Shown here: positions 32,793 through 42,042 of the stretch, piece by piece
Position numbering within the stretch: position 1 is the stretch's first letter
Layout of the letters: each line of letters starts with the position of its first letter
Position numbers and translations under genes: made by a program
The notes under the pieces: generated by a model
What the model saw: only the letters and a program-made list of their open reading frames with translations
Database searches by the model: none
Told to the model about the DNA's origin: nothing
Assembly: GCA_015143295.1 (NCBI GenBank)
Contig: CM026570.1
Coordinates: forward strand, 10,440,047 to 10,504,046
Length of the DNA: 64,000 nt
Direction: 5' to 3'
Origin: Tetracentron sinense
Lineage: Eukaryota; Streptophyta; Magnoliopsida; Trochodendrales; Trochodendraceae

Positions 32793-34648
32793 TTATTTTG
32801 TCATACCCCATTTGGATTGAATGTATTGCAATGTTTCTTCTATGCCCACACCAGGCCCATCGTCCATTGAAAGACAATTGAAGGGCTTCACGTAGACACC
32901 GATGGCATTCATGAATTGGGCAGATCGACCATGGAATCCCACAATCACACCGCCATTCATCCCCAAGGAGAAAGGCGTGCCAAATTCCAACCCAAATGGT
33001 CCATGCTCCTTCTTATTTGTAATTAAACGGAGAGAAGTTACCACGATTGGTCCCTGTCCGTTCATGTGGTGGAACGTGCCATATGTTCCGCTTATAGACG
33101 TCAAATACTCGTGAGGCCAATCACAATAAATCGAACTAGTGTGGACCCCCCCAGGGCCTCCAAACTTCATCTCACCCTTATCGTGGGTTTTGAAGCTAAT
33201 GTAATCAATCCCTGATCCGTGACTGATTGTAATCTGTGTTATACCACCTTTGGCATTGTGACTCCAGTAAGTGCCAACCCCTTCTCCCCATGGCCCCACC
33301 GAGATTGCTTCCTCCTCTTCCTGCACCATAACAATATGCAATAATCCTAGTAAAAAATTTGCAAGGCCGGTTCCCGAGTGGGTCGATGCAGATATCCGAA
33401 ATGGACTAATCCTTGGCTCGAAGGCTTTGGGGACAGCCTTGGTTACCAAAAATAAAATAAAAATAAATAAAGCACAACCCTTCTTTTTACATACAAGATA
33501 CTTACCGATGCGGATTTCCTCAATAATTTTAATGCATCATTCCACTCATGTGGAGCATTCTTTCCGGCCATGGTTTGACCAATGCTGCTGATTGTAAGTG
33601 GTAAACCCTTGCATTCTAAGGCAACCCTAGCAGCTAACTCAAGTATTTGATGATGAGAATTGAGAGCCTCCTTTCCAACAGTCATTTGGAATAGATCCCA
33701 TGCTTCATTCCAACCCAAGCATTCTGCTTTGAAATTCTTTTGAGCCAGCATGCGTGAACTCACGGCCTGGGACCGAGTAGTGAATACTACCTTAGATTTA
33801 ATTTTGGCGTTGGGACGAGGAATTCCAACATCTTCAAAATCAAAAGGATCCCAAATGTCATCCAACAACAATACAAATCTTTTCTTGCTCAAGACATTAA
33901 AGATGACTCTAGCACGTACTGCATCATGGCTCTCGTCTTCTGACAATTTCAACCCTAACCTCTCCCCGATGTTCTTCTGAATCTTCCTCACCTTTGATTC
34001 TTTGGACACCTCGACCCATATCACGAAATCAAAATCATGGGTTCCTCGGTGGAGAAACTCGTTATTGATTTTCTTCAAGAGTGTTGTCTTTCCAACACCT
34101 TCCATGCCGTATATTCCGATAATTCCTACCTCATCTTCTTCTGTAAGGCACTTCCAAACATTCTCGAACATCGAATCCATGCCCACCGTCGGTCTGCTGG
34201 GCATTTCTTCCACCTTAGCCAAACCCAATGGATCAGCCACTTCAATGAAATTCCCTTCGGTTATTAATTTTGTCACAGCTACTGTCTTTTCCACTACTCT
34301 CTTTCCGATCTTGTAGCTGGAAGAATAGTAACAGTTCTTGGGACAGCAACCTCCGAGGCACATCTTTGAAAGCTGTTGAGAAGCTTCTTCTATAACTACT
34401 TCCACTTCACATCCCAATTCTTCCACCATTTGGAGCCAAGTTTCCACTGTTTCTAAACTCCTCATTTGTTTTTCCTCGGCTACTGTGACCTTTCTCTTCA
34501 CCTGATCCCTTTCACTCCTCAATTTACGCATTTCAGACCTTAGAGAGTCAAGATTTTCTTTGAGACCACAAATGTAAATTGTTCGCGATGCACAACAATC
34601 CCATAACCTACAGATGATGTCAATGATTGGGCTCACAGCAGAATCCAT
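32793..34648 (-). CDS. NLR-jacalin gene B: CC-NB-ARC(partial)-jacalin lectin fusion, 556 aa
   Basis: Exons 33506-34648 (381 codons) and 32793-33320 (175 codons plus stop). The 185-bp intron has GTAAGT donor and CAG acceptor, phase 0. Start placed at MDSAVSPIIDII; the open frame extends 20 codons further up but that sequence aligns with the 5' untranslated region of A. P-loop GMEGVGKTT, kinase-2 LLLDDIWD, RNBS-B SKVVFTTR and GLPL are present; exon 1 ends LKLLRKSAS. The jacalin exon has AISVGPWGEGVGTYWS, MKFGGPGGVHTSS, EYLTSISGTYG and GVIVGFHGRSAQFMNAIGVY. It lacks ARC2, MHD and LRR. No internal stop, so purifying selection on the fusion is plausible. Probably a cytosolic immune receptor or sensor; divergent from gene C. 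Confidence 0.82.
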
Positions 34649-35001
34649 CAATTTCAAAAGAATTCCAGGCAAAGAGAAGTTTGAAGACCAAAACCAGATC
34701 AAGAACAAGCTCTTGGATTTGTTTTGTCGATATCTGAAATAGACCTACTAAAATTCCAGGCAAAGAGAAGTTTGAAGACCAAAACCAGAACAAGGACAAG
34801 CTCTTGGATTTGTTTTGTTGATTTGTTTTGCTGTTGGGGGGTGGGTGGGTTACAGGCTTTTGGTTTCTCACTTTTAGAAATCCCTTAAGATTCCAAAATC
34901 TGAAATAGACCTCCATTAGTAGCTGGCGGCTACACCAGTCCCGAACTTTCTTGGAAACCAAGTAAAAAATTTGACTTGGTCGGGATTAGCCTTAAAATTA
35001 T
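34649..35001. promoter_or_regulatory. 5' flank of gene B with a local tandem duplication
   Basis: Sequence AATTCCAGGCAAAGAGAAGT...CAAGCTCTTGGATTTGTTTTG occurs twice, at about 34660-34725 and 34749-34820, only once in gene A (about 17670-17740). 34918-34975 is shared with 17850-17905 (AGTAGCTGGCGGCTACAC, CCCGAACTTTCTTGGAAA). Presumed 5' untranslated region and proximal promoter; no certain TATA box. Confidence 0.55.
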
Positions 35002-35488
35002 GAGACCAAATCCTCTCCGGTGATAACCGGATTTGGCAAATCAAGTTATGACCTTGAGGTCGCCACGTGTCCCTTTTGACACCTCTGAACTGTGGTTAAG
35101 ATTTACCCACCTCTACGTTCATCCATCCCTTGGTTTTTTTTAAGAAAAATTAAATCTTTTTTTATATGTTAAAAAAATCCTAAAAATATTTTTTAAAGGG
35201 AAATGCTATTGAGACCGCGCATGTCGATGAGCGGATCTCAAATAAATAAAATTAGATTTATGAAAATTTTGAGATTCGCTCATCACATGAGCGGTCTCAA
35301 TGTGGTCTCGGCCTGAACGGTCTCAATAGTAAAATCCTTTTTTTAATATTAAAAAAATAGTTAATAATCATTTCTAAAACCAAAGATGAATGGGTGAACC
35401 CAAGGACGATTGAAACTTAGTCATTATTAAGGAGTGTAAAATGGACACGTGACGACGTGAGGGTAATTACATTGCTTTTGGATTTGGA
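35002..35488. mobile_element. MITE family 1 copy upstream of gene B, with a nested small foldback
   Basis: Left end GAGACCAAATCCTCTCCGGTG, with TCGCCACGTGTCCCTTTTGAC soon after. Right part GTGTAAAATGGACACGTGACG ... TTTGGATTTGG. A second palindromic segment (35205-35335: GAGACCGCGCATGTCGATGAG paired with GAGCGGTCTCAATGTGGTC) interrupts its core. Confidence 0.7.
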
Positions 35489-35624
35489 AGGAATGGTAGA
35501 TGGAATAGGCACTTGCCTCAATATCAATTCGGGCTCATTATAAAATCACCGAAATTACAGGAATTCTGCGGAAAAAGTCAAGATTCTTTAAAGATAAGCA
35601 CAAAACTGAAAATAATAATTTAAT

Positions 35625-36020
35625 GGCTCAGGATTCTCTCGAGTTCAAACTGGGGAGACTCTCTCCGGTTTGAACCCCTAGAGGTCGCCATGAGTCTCCT
35701 TTGACACCCCTTAACCATGGGTAAAGTTCACCCGCCCCTAGGGTTCACTCACCCATCCTTTTTTTTTTAATTGTATATTAATTATTATTTTTCAAATTAA
35801 AAAAACTGTTTTTAGAGTTTTTTAAATATTAAAAACAGTTTTTAATTTAAAAATAATAATGATTAATATATATAAAAAAAAAAAAAAAGGATGGGTGGGT
35901 GAACCCTAGGGCGGGGTGAACCTTACCCATGGTTAAGGGGTGTCAAAGGAGACACATGGCGACCTCTAGGGGTTCAAACCGGAGAGTCTCCACGGTTTGA
36001 ACTCAAGAGGATCCTGAGCC
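35625..36020. mobile_element. MITE family 1b, 396 bp, with 9-bp target duplication and an empty site in the window
   Basis: Termini GGCTCAGGATTCTCTCGAG and the complement of GATCCTGAGCC. Flanked by TAATTTAAT at 35616-35624 and 36021-36029. The paralogous flank of gene A (about 18360-18385) has a single uninterrupted TAATTTAAT. This comparison proves insertion after the A/B duplication and fixes the 9-bp duplication, hence a Mutator-like origin. Confidence 0.95.
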
Positions 36021-36497
36021 TAATTTAATTGTTAAAATGACCAAACTAACTGAACTAACATTTTTAAGAAGAGAAAATAATTGGGTTCTCAGCCTTACCA
36101 CCCTCACGCCTTAGTTGGCTGTGTAAACAAAAGGGTTGGGCCTGGTCATCAGTTCAAATTCTCACTTGTCCCATTCTGGGTTTATGCAATGAAGCATTCG
36201 TTCTCTAAATTTTTTCCGGTTCAACGATAGAGAGTTAGGCTGCAACCCAGCTAGCAAGGTTACTATCTGTTCTGGGTTAATATTAGTCAAGAATGAGTGG
36301 TGGATATTCAACCATCACGCCCACTATGGACTTGATCCCAGATCAAACGGGTGGTGACATGCACACACTACCAGTGGGCCGAACATTGCTAGTTATCTAT
36401 AATTTTCTACTAAATATGATTTAAGATCAAATGAAAAAGATAGAAGGATGGACAAGTTAGGTTTTTTAACCTTCTAATTAAGGATGGTTTTTAGAGG

Positions 36498-36660
36498 TTT
36501 TTTTTTTTTCGTTTTGGTGTAGGCATCATGTATTTACATTAGTACATGGTTAGTGCTTGTTAGCGTGGCATTGGAGCTCTTGCAATTCATACCCTTGGGG
36601 GGATTGGATCCCCGACCTCATTCCATTGAAGGCCACACCACTACCACTCATGTAAGAGGC
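36498..36660 (-). repeat. SINE-like retroposon, minus strand
   Basis: Minus-strand reading: GAGTGGTAGTGGTGTGGCC (box A-like), GGTCGGGGATCCAATCCCC (box B-like), unique body, then CCAAAACGAAAAAAAAAAAA as 3' tail. It shares head and body with 20189-20355. Confidence 0.6.
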
Positions 36661-36883
36661 GGGGACACCACTCTTTTGTTTGTTTTCTACTCTGATTTTT
36701 TTTAATATATATATAGGGGTCCATGCCAGACCACATGGACATCCCTATTTATTTGTTTTCTAATCTTATTATTTAAAAAATATATATATATAGGGGTACA
36801 TGTCATAGGCTTATAAAAAAAATGGTTCTCATCAGAATTTTTTTTGGGTAACTTTTTTTTTAAAGAATTTGTTTCCAGTAATT

Positions 36884-37125
36884 CCTTGAGGTCGCCACGT
36901 GTCCCTATTGATACCCCTTAACTGTGGTTGAGATTCACCCACCTATCCTTGGTTTTTTTTTTTTTTCAAATTATCAAATTATTTTTCAAACCCTAGAACT
37001 CCAAAGGTTAAAAAAAATTAATATTTTTTTCTAAAAATAAGGATAAGTAGGTAAATCCTAAGAGTGAGTGAATTTTAAACATAATTAAGAGGTGTCAATA
37101 GGGACATGTGGCGACCTAAAGCGGA
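36884..37125. mobile_element. MITE family 1 relative
   Basis: TTGAGGTCGCCACGTGTCCCT at left and AGGGACATGTGGCGACCT at right, enclosing an A/T core with TATCCTTGG. No target duplication identified. Confidence 0.7.
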
Positions 37126-37199
37126 CTCCATTGGAGGGCCCATTATATTTATGACAAAAAAATTAAGGGGGCACTATATATACATAAGATTTAAAAAAA

Positions 37200-37335
37200 T
37201 TGGGAGGGCTAAGTATACTAAAAAATTTTAAAAAAATTGAGGGGCCCACGGTTTCGTAGCAAAATTAAGAGGAATTACAAAAAAATTGGGGGGCCATGGC
37301 TCCTCCTCACCTCCCCCCTGGCTCCGCCGCTGGTT
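37200..37335 (-). repeat. Fragment of a hAT (Tip100-like) terminus
   Basis: On the minus strand the end reads CAGCGGCGGAGCCAG, then GGCCATGGCCCCC-type and poly-A/T segments, the characteristic end of plant Tip100-like hAT elements. The opposite end is missing. Confidence 0.55.
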
Positions 37336-38019
37336 CTCATTGATTTTAAAGACCCATTACCATTCTCTATGGTGTGGGGAGCATGGGCCAAAGAAATTTC
37401 GTTAGTACTCACATCCTTGTTCCATCTATCTCTGCAGTCATACTCACTTTGGCTTTTTGTTAACTTACTTTCTAGTTCATGAATGGAAAGGGATTAAAAA
37501 CTTTGGATAGTACCATCGAGAGGGCAGCAGATATTTAGCGAGCCAAGGTGTACATGCTTTAAATCGTTGGTCTCACTTAATGTTTGGCGCCATTGAATTT
37601 TCAAGCCGATGGCCCAACTCTCTATTGTACCAATTATCGAGAGTTTTAGATTACTTCTCTTTTAGAAATGAGCAATAGTTCGTTCCACTAGCGAAGTATT
37701 GTTCCTCACTTTCATAAAGCTGCCCCTACAACTCCCATAAACTCTGTTTAATTTTTTTTAATCCTATGATTAATTTTTATTCTGCTTTTTATTTTTTTTA
37801 AAATCAAGAGTAGGTCAATCTTAAGGGTGAGTGAATTTTAACCACAATTAAAAAGAGATTATAGGGGATGCATGGCAAGAAAAGGGAGTCGAGACCCCCT
37901 CCTCATGTCACCGGACCGAGGAGGTGATTATTTTCCTTTAGAAATGCCCCTCCATTCTTTTACTTTGATTTTGATAAGGAAAATGCTTAGCTTACAATCA
38001 GTGCGCTAGATAGCATACC
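37336..38019. other. Intergenic, no gene
   Basis: 37370-37445 and 37935-37975 are related to 63560-63700 at the far end of the window. No coding features. Confidence 0.45.
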
Positions 38020-38960
38020 AAACGGTCCTCATTGGTCCACATCCCCTTTTTAAACATCCATTAATTGTGGTTAAGATTGTTATAATTTTTATTGTGATAC
38101 AAATTTTAATGCATTTTTAATGTCTTTCAAAGTTTTAATTTTGTAATCATGTTTTGTATTTTAAATGACTTTTATTTTTGTAACTCATTTCATTAGTGGG
38201 CTATTTAATGCTCATTATCATCATGGTAGAAAAATCTCTATTATAAAAAAGTTTCTTGTAGAGAAGTTTTTCATCTCTAAGATTTTTAGTAGAGAAAAAG
38301 AGTGGAGTCTCTCATCTTATAGCTTGTCGATTTTGAGTTGGTTTTTCTTTCATGTTGGGTGTCATATCAGAAGTTCATTAGTGAGTCTAATTTGCGAGTG
38401 CACGCTATTAGACCGTGACTATTGAATTATGGAGATCGACCGCTATAACCCGTTTACATCAAGGGAGATACTCCAAGAGGGGCAAAATCGGTTTTAAGGA
38501 GAGCGATTTTAGTATTGTGCTTCAATCGAAATTCTAATTGATAAGTTTCTCTACTTCTTATATTTTTCAGTATTTTATTAAATTGATATTGACAAAATGC
38601 TTGTATTTTATATACAATCTTTAAGTTTCATTTTCATATTTGTTAGCATGTTCAATGATCTCTAATTTTTACAACAAAGATTATCCATCCTTAGGGTTCA
38701 TCCATCCAACCATGGTTCTTAGATGAAAAAATATTTAATCTTAAATTAGTCAAGTTTGGCCATTATTAAAAGGAGTAACTAGTGTACCGAGGGATCCTCA
38801 TTGTTCGACATCCCCTTTTTAAATACCTATTAATTGTGGTTAAGATTCACCCACCCTTAGGGTTTATTCATCAAACCATTGGTTTTAGAAAGAAAAAGAA
38901 ATTTAATCTTAAACTTAACCATTATTAAAAGGGCTTAAAAGGGACACGGGTCACGGTGGT
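38020..38960. mobile_element. MITE family 1 relatives, one split by a solo LTR
   Basis: 38045-38077 continues at 38682 (TTAATTGTGGTTAAGAT then TATCCATCCTTAGGG), so the first copy was interrupted by the LTR at 38078-38676. A second copy lies at about 38800-38960 with CATCCCCTTTTTAAATACC and AAAAGGGCTTAAAAGGGACAC. Confidence 0.65.
38078..38676. repeat. Solo LTR, 599 bp, perfect 5-bp target duplication
   Basis: Starts TGTTATAATTTTTATTG and ends ATTTTTACAACA. Flanked by AAGAT at 38073-38077 and 38677-38681. The interrupted MITE resumes exactly at the duplication. No internal retrotransposon sequence, so it formed by LTR-LTR recombination. Confidence 0.9.
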
Positions 38961-38994
38961 ACACTAATCACTGCTCCTTTGCTAATTAGGGATA

Positions 38995-39363
38995 GGAGTC
39001 AAATCCTCTACGGTGATAACCGGATTTGGCAAATCCGGTTATCACCCCTAAAGGTCACCACGTGTCTCATTTGACATCCCTTAACCGTGGGTAATGTTCA
39101 CCAATCCCTAGGGTTCACCCACCTATTTTGTTTTTTTTTTTTTAAATATGAATTCTATTTTTAAAATTAAAAAACTGTTTTTAAAGTTTTTTTAATATTA
39201 AAGACAGTTTTTTAATTTTAAAAGAAGAATTAATTTTTTTTTAAAAAACCAAAAATAGGTGGGTGAACCTTACCCACGGTTAAGGGGTGTCAAAGGAGAC
39301 ACATGGTGACCTCTAGGGGTGATAACCGGATTTGCCGGTTATCACCGTTGATGATTTGGCTCC
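38995..39363. mobile_element. MITE family 1, 369 bp
   Basis: Ends GGAGTCAAATCCTCTACGG and, as complement, GGAGCCAAATCATCAACGG, each followed by the palindrome GATAACCGGATTTGG/CAAATCCGGTTATC. Core carries CACGTGTCTC. Closest relative is the intronic copy in gene A (15960-16441). Confidence 0.85.
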
Positions 39364-39366
39364 TTA

Positions 39367-39746
39367 GAGCATTCCTATCAGCCTCACCAAAATAGCCAAA
39401 ATTCATAAAAAGTCATGTTGGTGAGCTACTTTTTTAAAATACTCCTAACAGTCTCGTTAAAATAGCCAAAACTATCATTATTTTATTATTTATGTCACAT
39501 CCATTTTAAAAAAAAAGGAAGGGAAAAACTTTTATTTTATTTATGTGGGCCCATAAAGGAGGGAAAGAGAGATATTTTGGTTTGGTGAGTGTACAGTGAC
39601 TCACCAACATTGGTGAGTAGTGTACACTCACCAAACTGAAATCTTCAAAATTGATGAGGCTGCCGAAGACGGTATTTTACACTTTTTAGTCAATTGGCTC
39701 ACTAAATAGCTAAAAAACTATTTTGGTGAGCCTGTTAGGAATGCTC
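39367..39746. mobile_element. Tourist-like (PIF/Harbinger) MITE, 380 bp
   Basis: Inverted ends GAGCATTCCTATCAGCCTCACC and GAGCATTCCTAACAGGCTCACC, with a 3-bp TTA duplication at 39364-39366 and 39747-39749. Internal repeats of AATAGCCAAAA in both orientations. It inserted 1 bp from the end of the preceding MITE. Confidence 0.85.
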
Positions 39747-39980
39747 TTAGGGATACTCTTTGGGCACGTACCAAGGAGGACCCATTACCAATGTCTGTGG
39801 CCCAATGCATGCTCCACACGCCTTATCTTTAGAAATTTATATTCAAAATAAGAAAGTGATTGAAAATCCAATCTCTATGGCCCGATAAAAATCCAACGGC
39901 GCAAAGGTGCTAAGCTTGACATGTATTAAATAGCGGGCCCTACTTGACCATTGGCACTGTTAGATTTTTGGGACGTATTC

Positions 39981-40318
39981 TTCTCTAGTTGTAATCGGTT
40001 TTGCCAAAACCAATTACACTCCTGAGGTGGCCACATGTCCCTTTTGACACATTTTAACCGTGGTTAAGATTCAGTCTCCCTAGGGTTCACCCACCTATCT
40101 TTGGTTTTTTTTTTAAATAATACAAAATTTTGTTAACTGTGATTGAAGTTTACCAACTCCTAGGGTTAATTTCTTTAATTTTTTTTTTTTTTTTTTCTAA
40201 AAACCAAAGATAAGTGGGTAACCTAGGATAAGTGAATCTTAACCACAATTAAGGAGTATAAAAAGGGGCATGTGATGACCAGAGGGGTGTAACCAGTTTT
40301 GCCAAGAACCTAGAGAAG
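39981..40318. mobile_element. MITE family 1 relative
   Basis: Ends TTCTCTAGTTGTAATCGG and, as complement, CTTCTCTAGGTTCTTGGC, with AACCGTGGTTAAGATTC and its complement inside. Confidence 0.7.
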
Positions 40319-41087
40319 ATTAGGAGTCTAGATTTTTAAACGAGCGGTGGAGCTCTCAATAGCAGGTGCTCTTGAGAGTTTAAAATCACTTCCCAAATAG
40401 GAAAGTGATTGAAAACTTTCTATAATAGGACATTCTATCGAAAGCTCCACTGCCTGATAAAAAATCCAATGGTGCAAATGCGCTAAGCCTAACATGTATT
40501 AAATGGTGAGTCCCATTTGATGCCTTGGCGTGATTAGATTTTGAAATGAGGGGTGGAGCCCTCGATAGCAGATGCGGTAGAGAGTTTAAAATCACTTCCC
40601 TTCAAAATATATATAGACAAATAGGGCAGCAACTCCACCAGTGGTCCAGTTAGCCTCTTATCATGCGTTCAAACTTTCAAAGGTCTTGTGGCTAAGGTAT
40701 GGAGGCTCACAACTTGGTATCCTTTCACATGGATATTGAGTAACTTCAAATAATTGGTTCATGACAAGTTAAATGACCAAATGAGGCTGGACACTGAAGC
40801 TGGTAGGTGAAACGTTGACGTACTTTTGCAACATTCAGAGGTTGTTGAATGTTTGAGGCGATCCATAACCAATCCCCTACCCCATAAAAAATAAAATAAA
40901 AATAGAAATGCTAGTCCCAATCTTCCTCAAATGTAAGGCGGTGGCAATAAGTGACCGTCAATCTTTGTGAGAGGGTATCAACACCACGTGTTACACCTGC
41001 GTCGGGAAAAAGTAAATTGACTTGGTGAATCTGGGTTAGCACTCCTTAAAAAATGGTTGGAAAACAAGAGAGGAGATTGACTATTAG
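40319..41087. other. Intergenic, no gene
   Basis: 40385-40600 contains an imperfect direct repeat of CACTTCCC...TTGAAAAC / AAATGAGGGGTGGAGCCCTC-type sequence. 40675-40735 is shared with 9325-9380. No coding content. Confidence 0.4.
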
Positions 41088-41096
41088 GTTGAAAAA

Positions 41097-41678
41097 GGCC
41101 TTAGATTGTCTCTGGCCAAACCAGAAACTGATCTCGGGGTTCCATACAACTGTGCACAGTTGGCATTAAAATGAGGAGAAGTCTTTTCATTTTCTCCCCA
41201 TGATTTAGACTTCTCCTCATTTTATATCTCTCCCCCTTATCCTCGGCCTTGGATTGTCTCTAGCGAAGCCAGAAAGGGCTCTCAGGGTTCCATACATTGT
41301 GCGACAGTTGGCGTAAAATAGAGAGAAGTCATTCCATTTTCTCTCCATAATTTTGACTTCTCTCCATTTGATATATCTCACCCGTATTCTCACACATTTA
41401 TCGCCACATGTCTTATTATGGGTGAAAAAATCAAAATCATACCATGATTTTGACTTCTCCACCACTTGTCACTTATTCTAATGGAACCCTGAGACAAGCC
41501 CTTTCCGGCTTCGCCAGAAACAATCCAAAGCCCCTTATTCTCACATACTTATCACCACAGTCTTATTATGCATGGAGAATTCAAAATCATAACCCATGAT
41601 TTTGACTACCACTTGTCCCCTATTCTATGAAGCCCGAGATAAACCCTTTCTGGCTTTCCCCCAAGACAATCCGAGACC
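41097..41678. mobile_element. MITE family 2 outer copy, interrupted by another copy of itself
   Basis: Left arm GGCCTTAGATTGTCTCTGGC at 41097 and right arm ending CAATCCGAGACC at 41678. Flanked by GTTGAAAAA (41088-41096) and GTTGAAAAG (41679-41687), an 8/9 match. A third arm (GCCTCGGATTATCTCCGGCG, about 41701) follows immediately. The element ends about 365 bp before the ATG of gene C. Confidence 0.8.
41245..41532. mobile_element. MITE family 2 inner copy, 288 bp, nested in the previous one
   Basis: Ends GGCCTTGGATTGTCTCTAGC and CAATCCAAAGCC. Flanked by CCTTATCCTC (41235-41244) and CCTTATTCTC (41533-41542), a 9- or 10-bp duplication with one later change. Confidence 0.85.
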
Positions 41679-42042
41679 GTTGAAAAGGTCTTAGATTCAA
41701 CGCCTCGGATTATCTCCGGCGAAGCTAGAAACTTGTCTCGGGGTTCTACGCGTAAAGAAAGTGAGTTTGAAAGAGTGATAGCCCGATAGCGAACTTTAAT
41801 CACGCGTTTCACAAAAGATGAAACCCAATAGTCAAGTAGAGTTGCATCGTTGATTGCGTTTCATTTTGCTTTGCACATCAAAAAGCTGAAGGAGCCATTG
41901 AGTCTACGCCTAGAAACCAGGGTAGTCCCTAGCGTCTATGTTAATTCCCAATTCTCATAGCAAAGCCTCTCCGTGATTAACTTTGTGTTCTTCTTGGGGC
42001 TGGATTTATTTCTCCTGGTGATTTTGAAATCTCCAAAGTACA

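Noticed and set aside
34648-34708. Upstream ATG at 34708 as the start of gene B
   Set aside because: The extra 20 codons align with the non-coding leader of gene A and lie in a tandemly duplicated leader. MDSAVSPI matches the family start.
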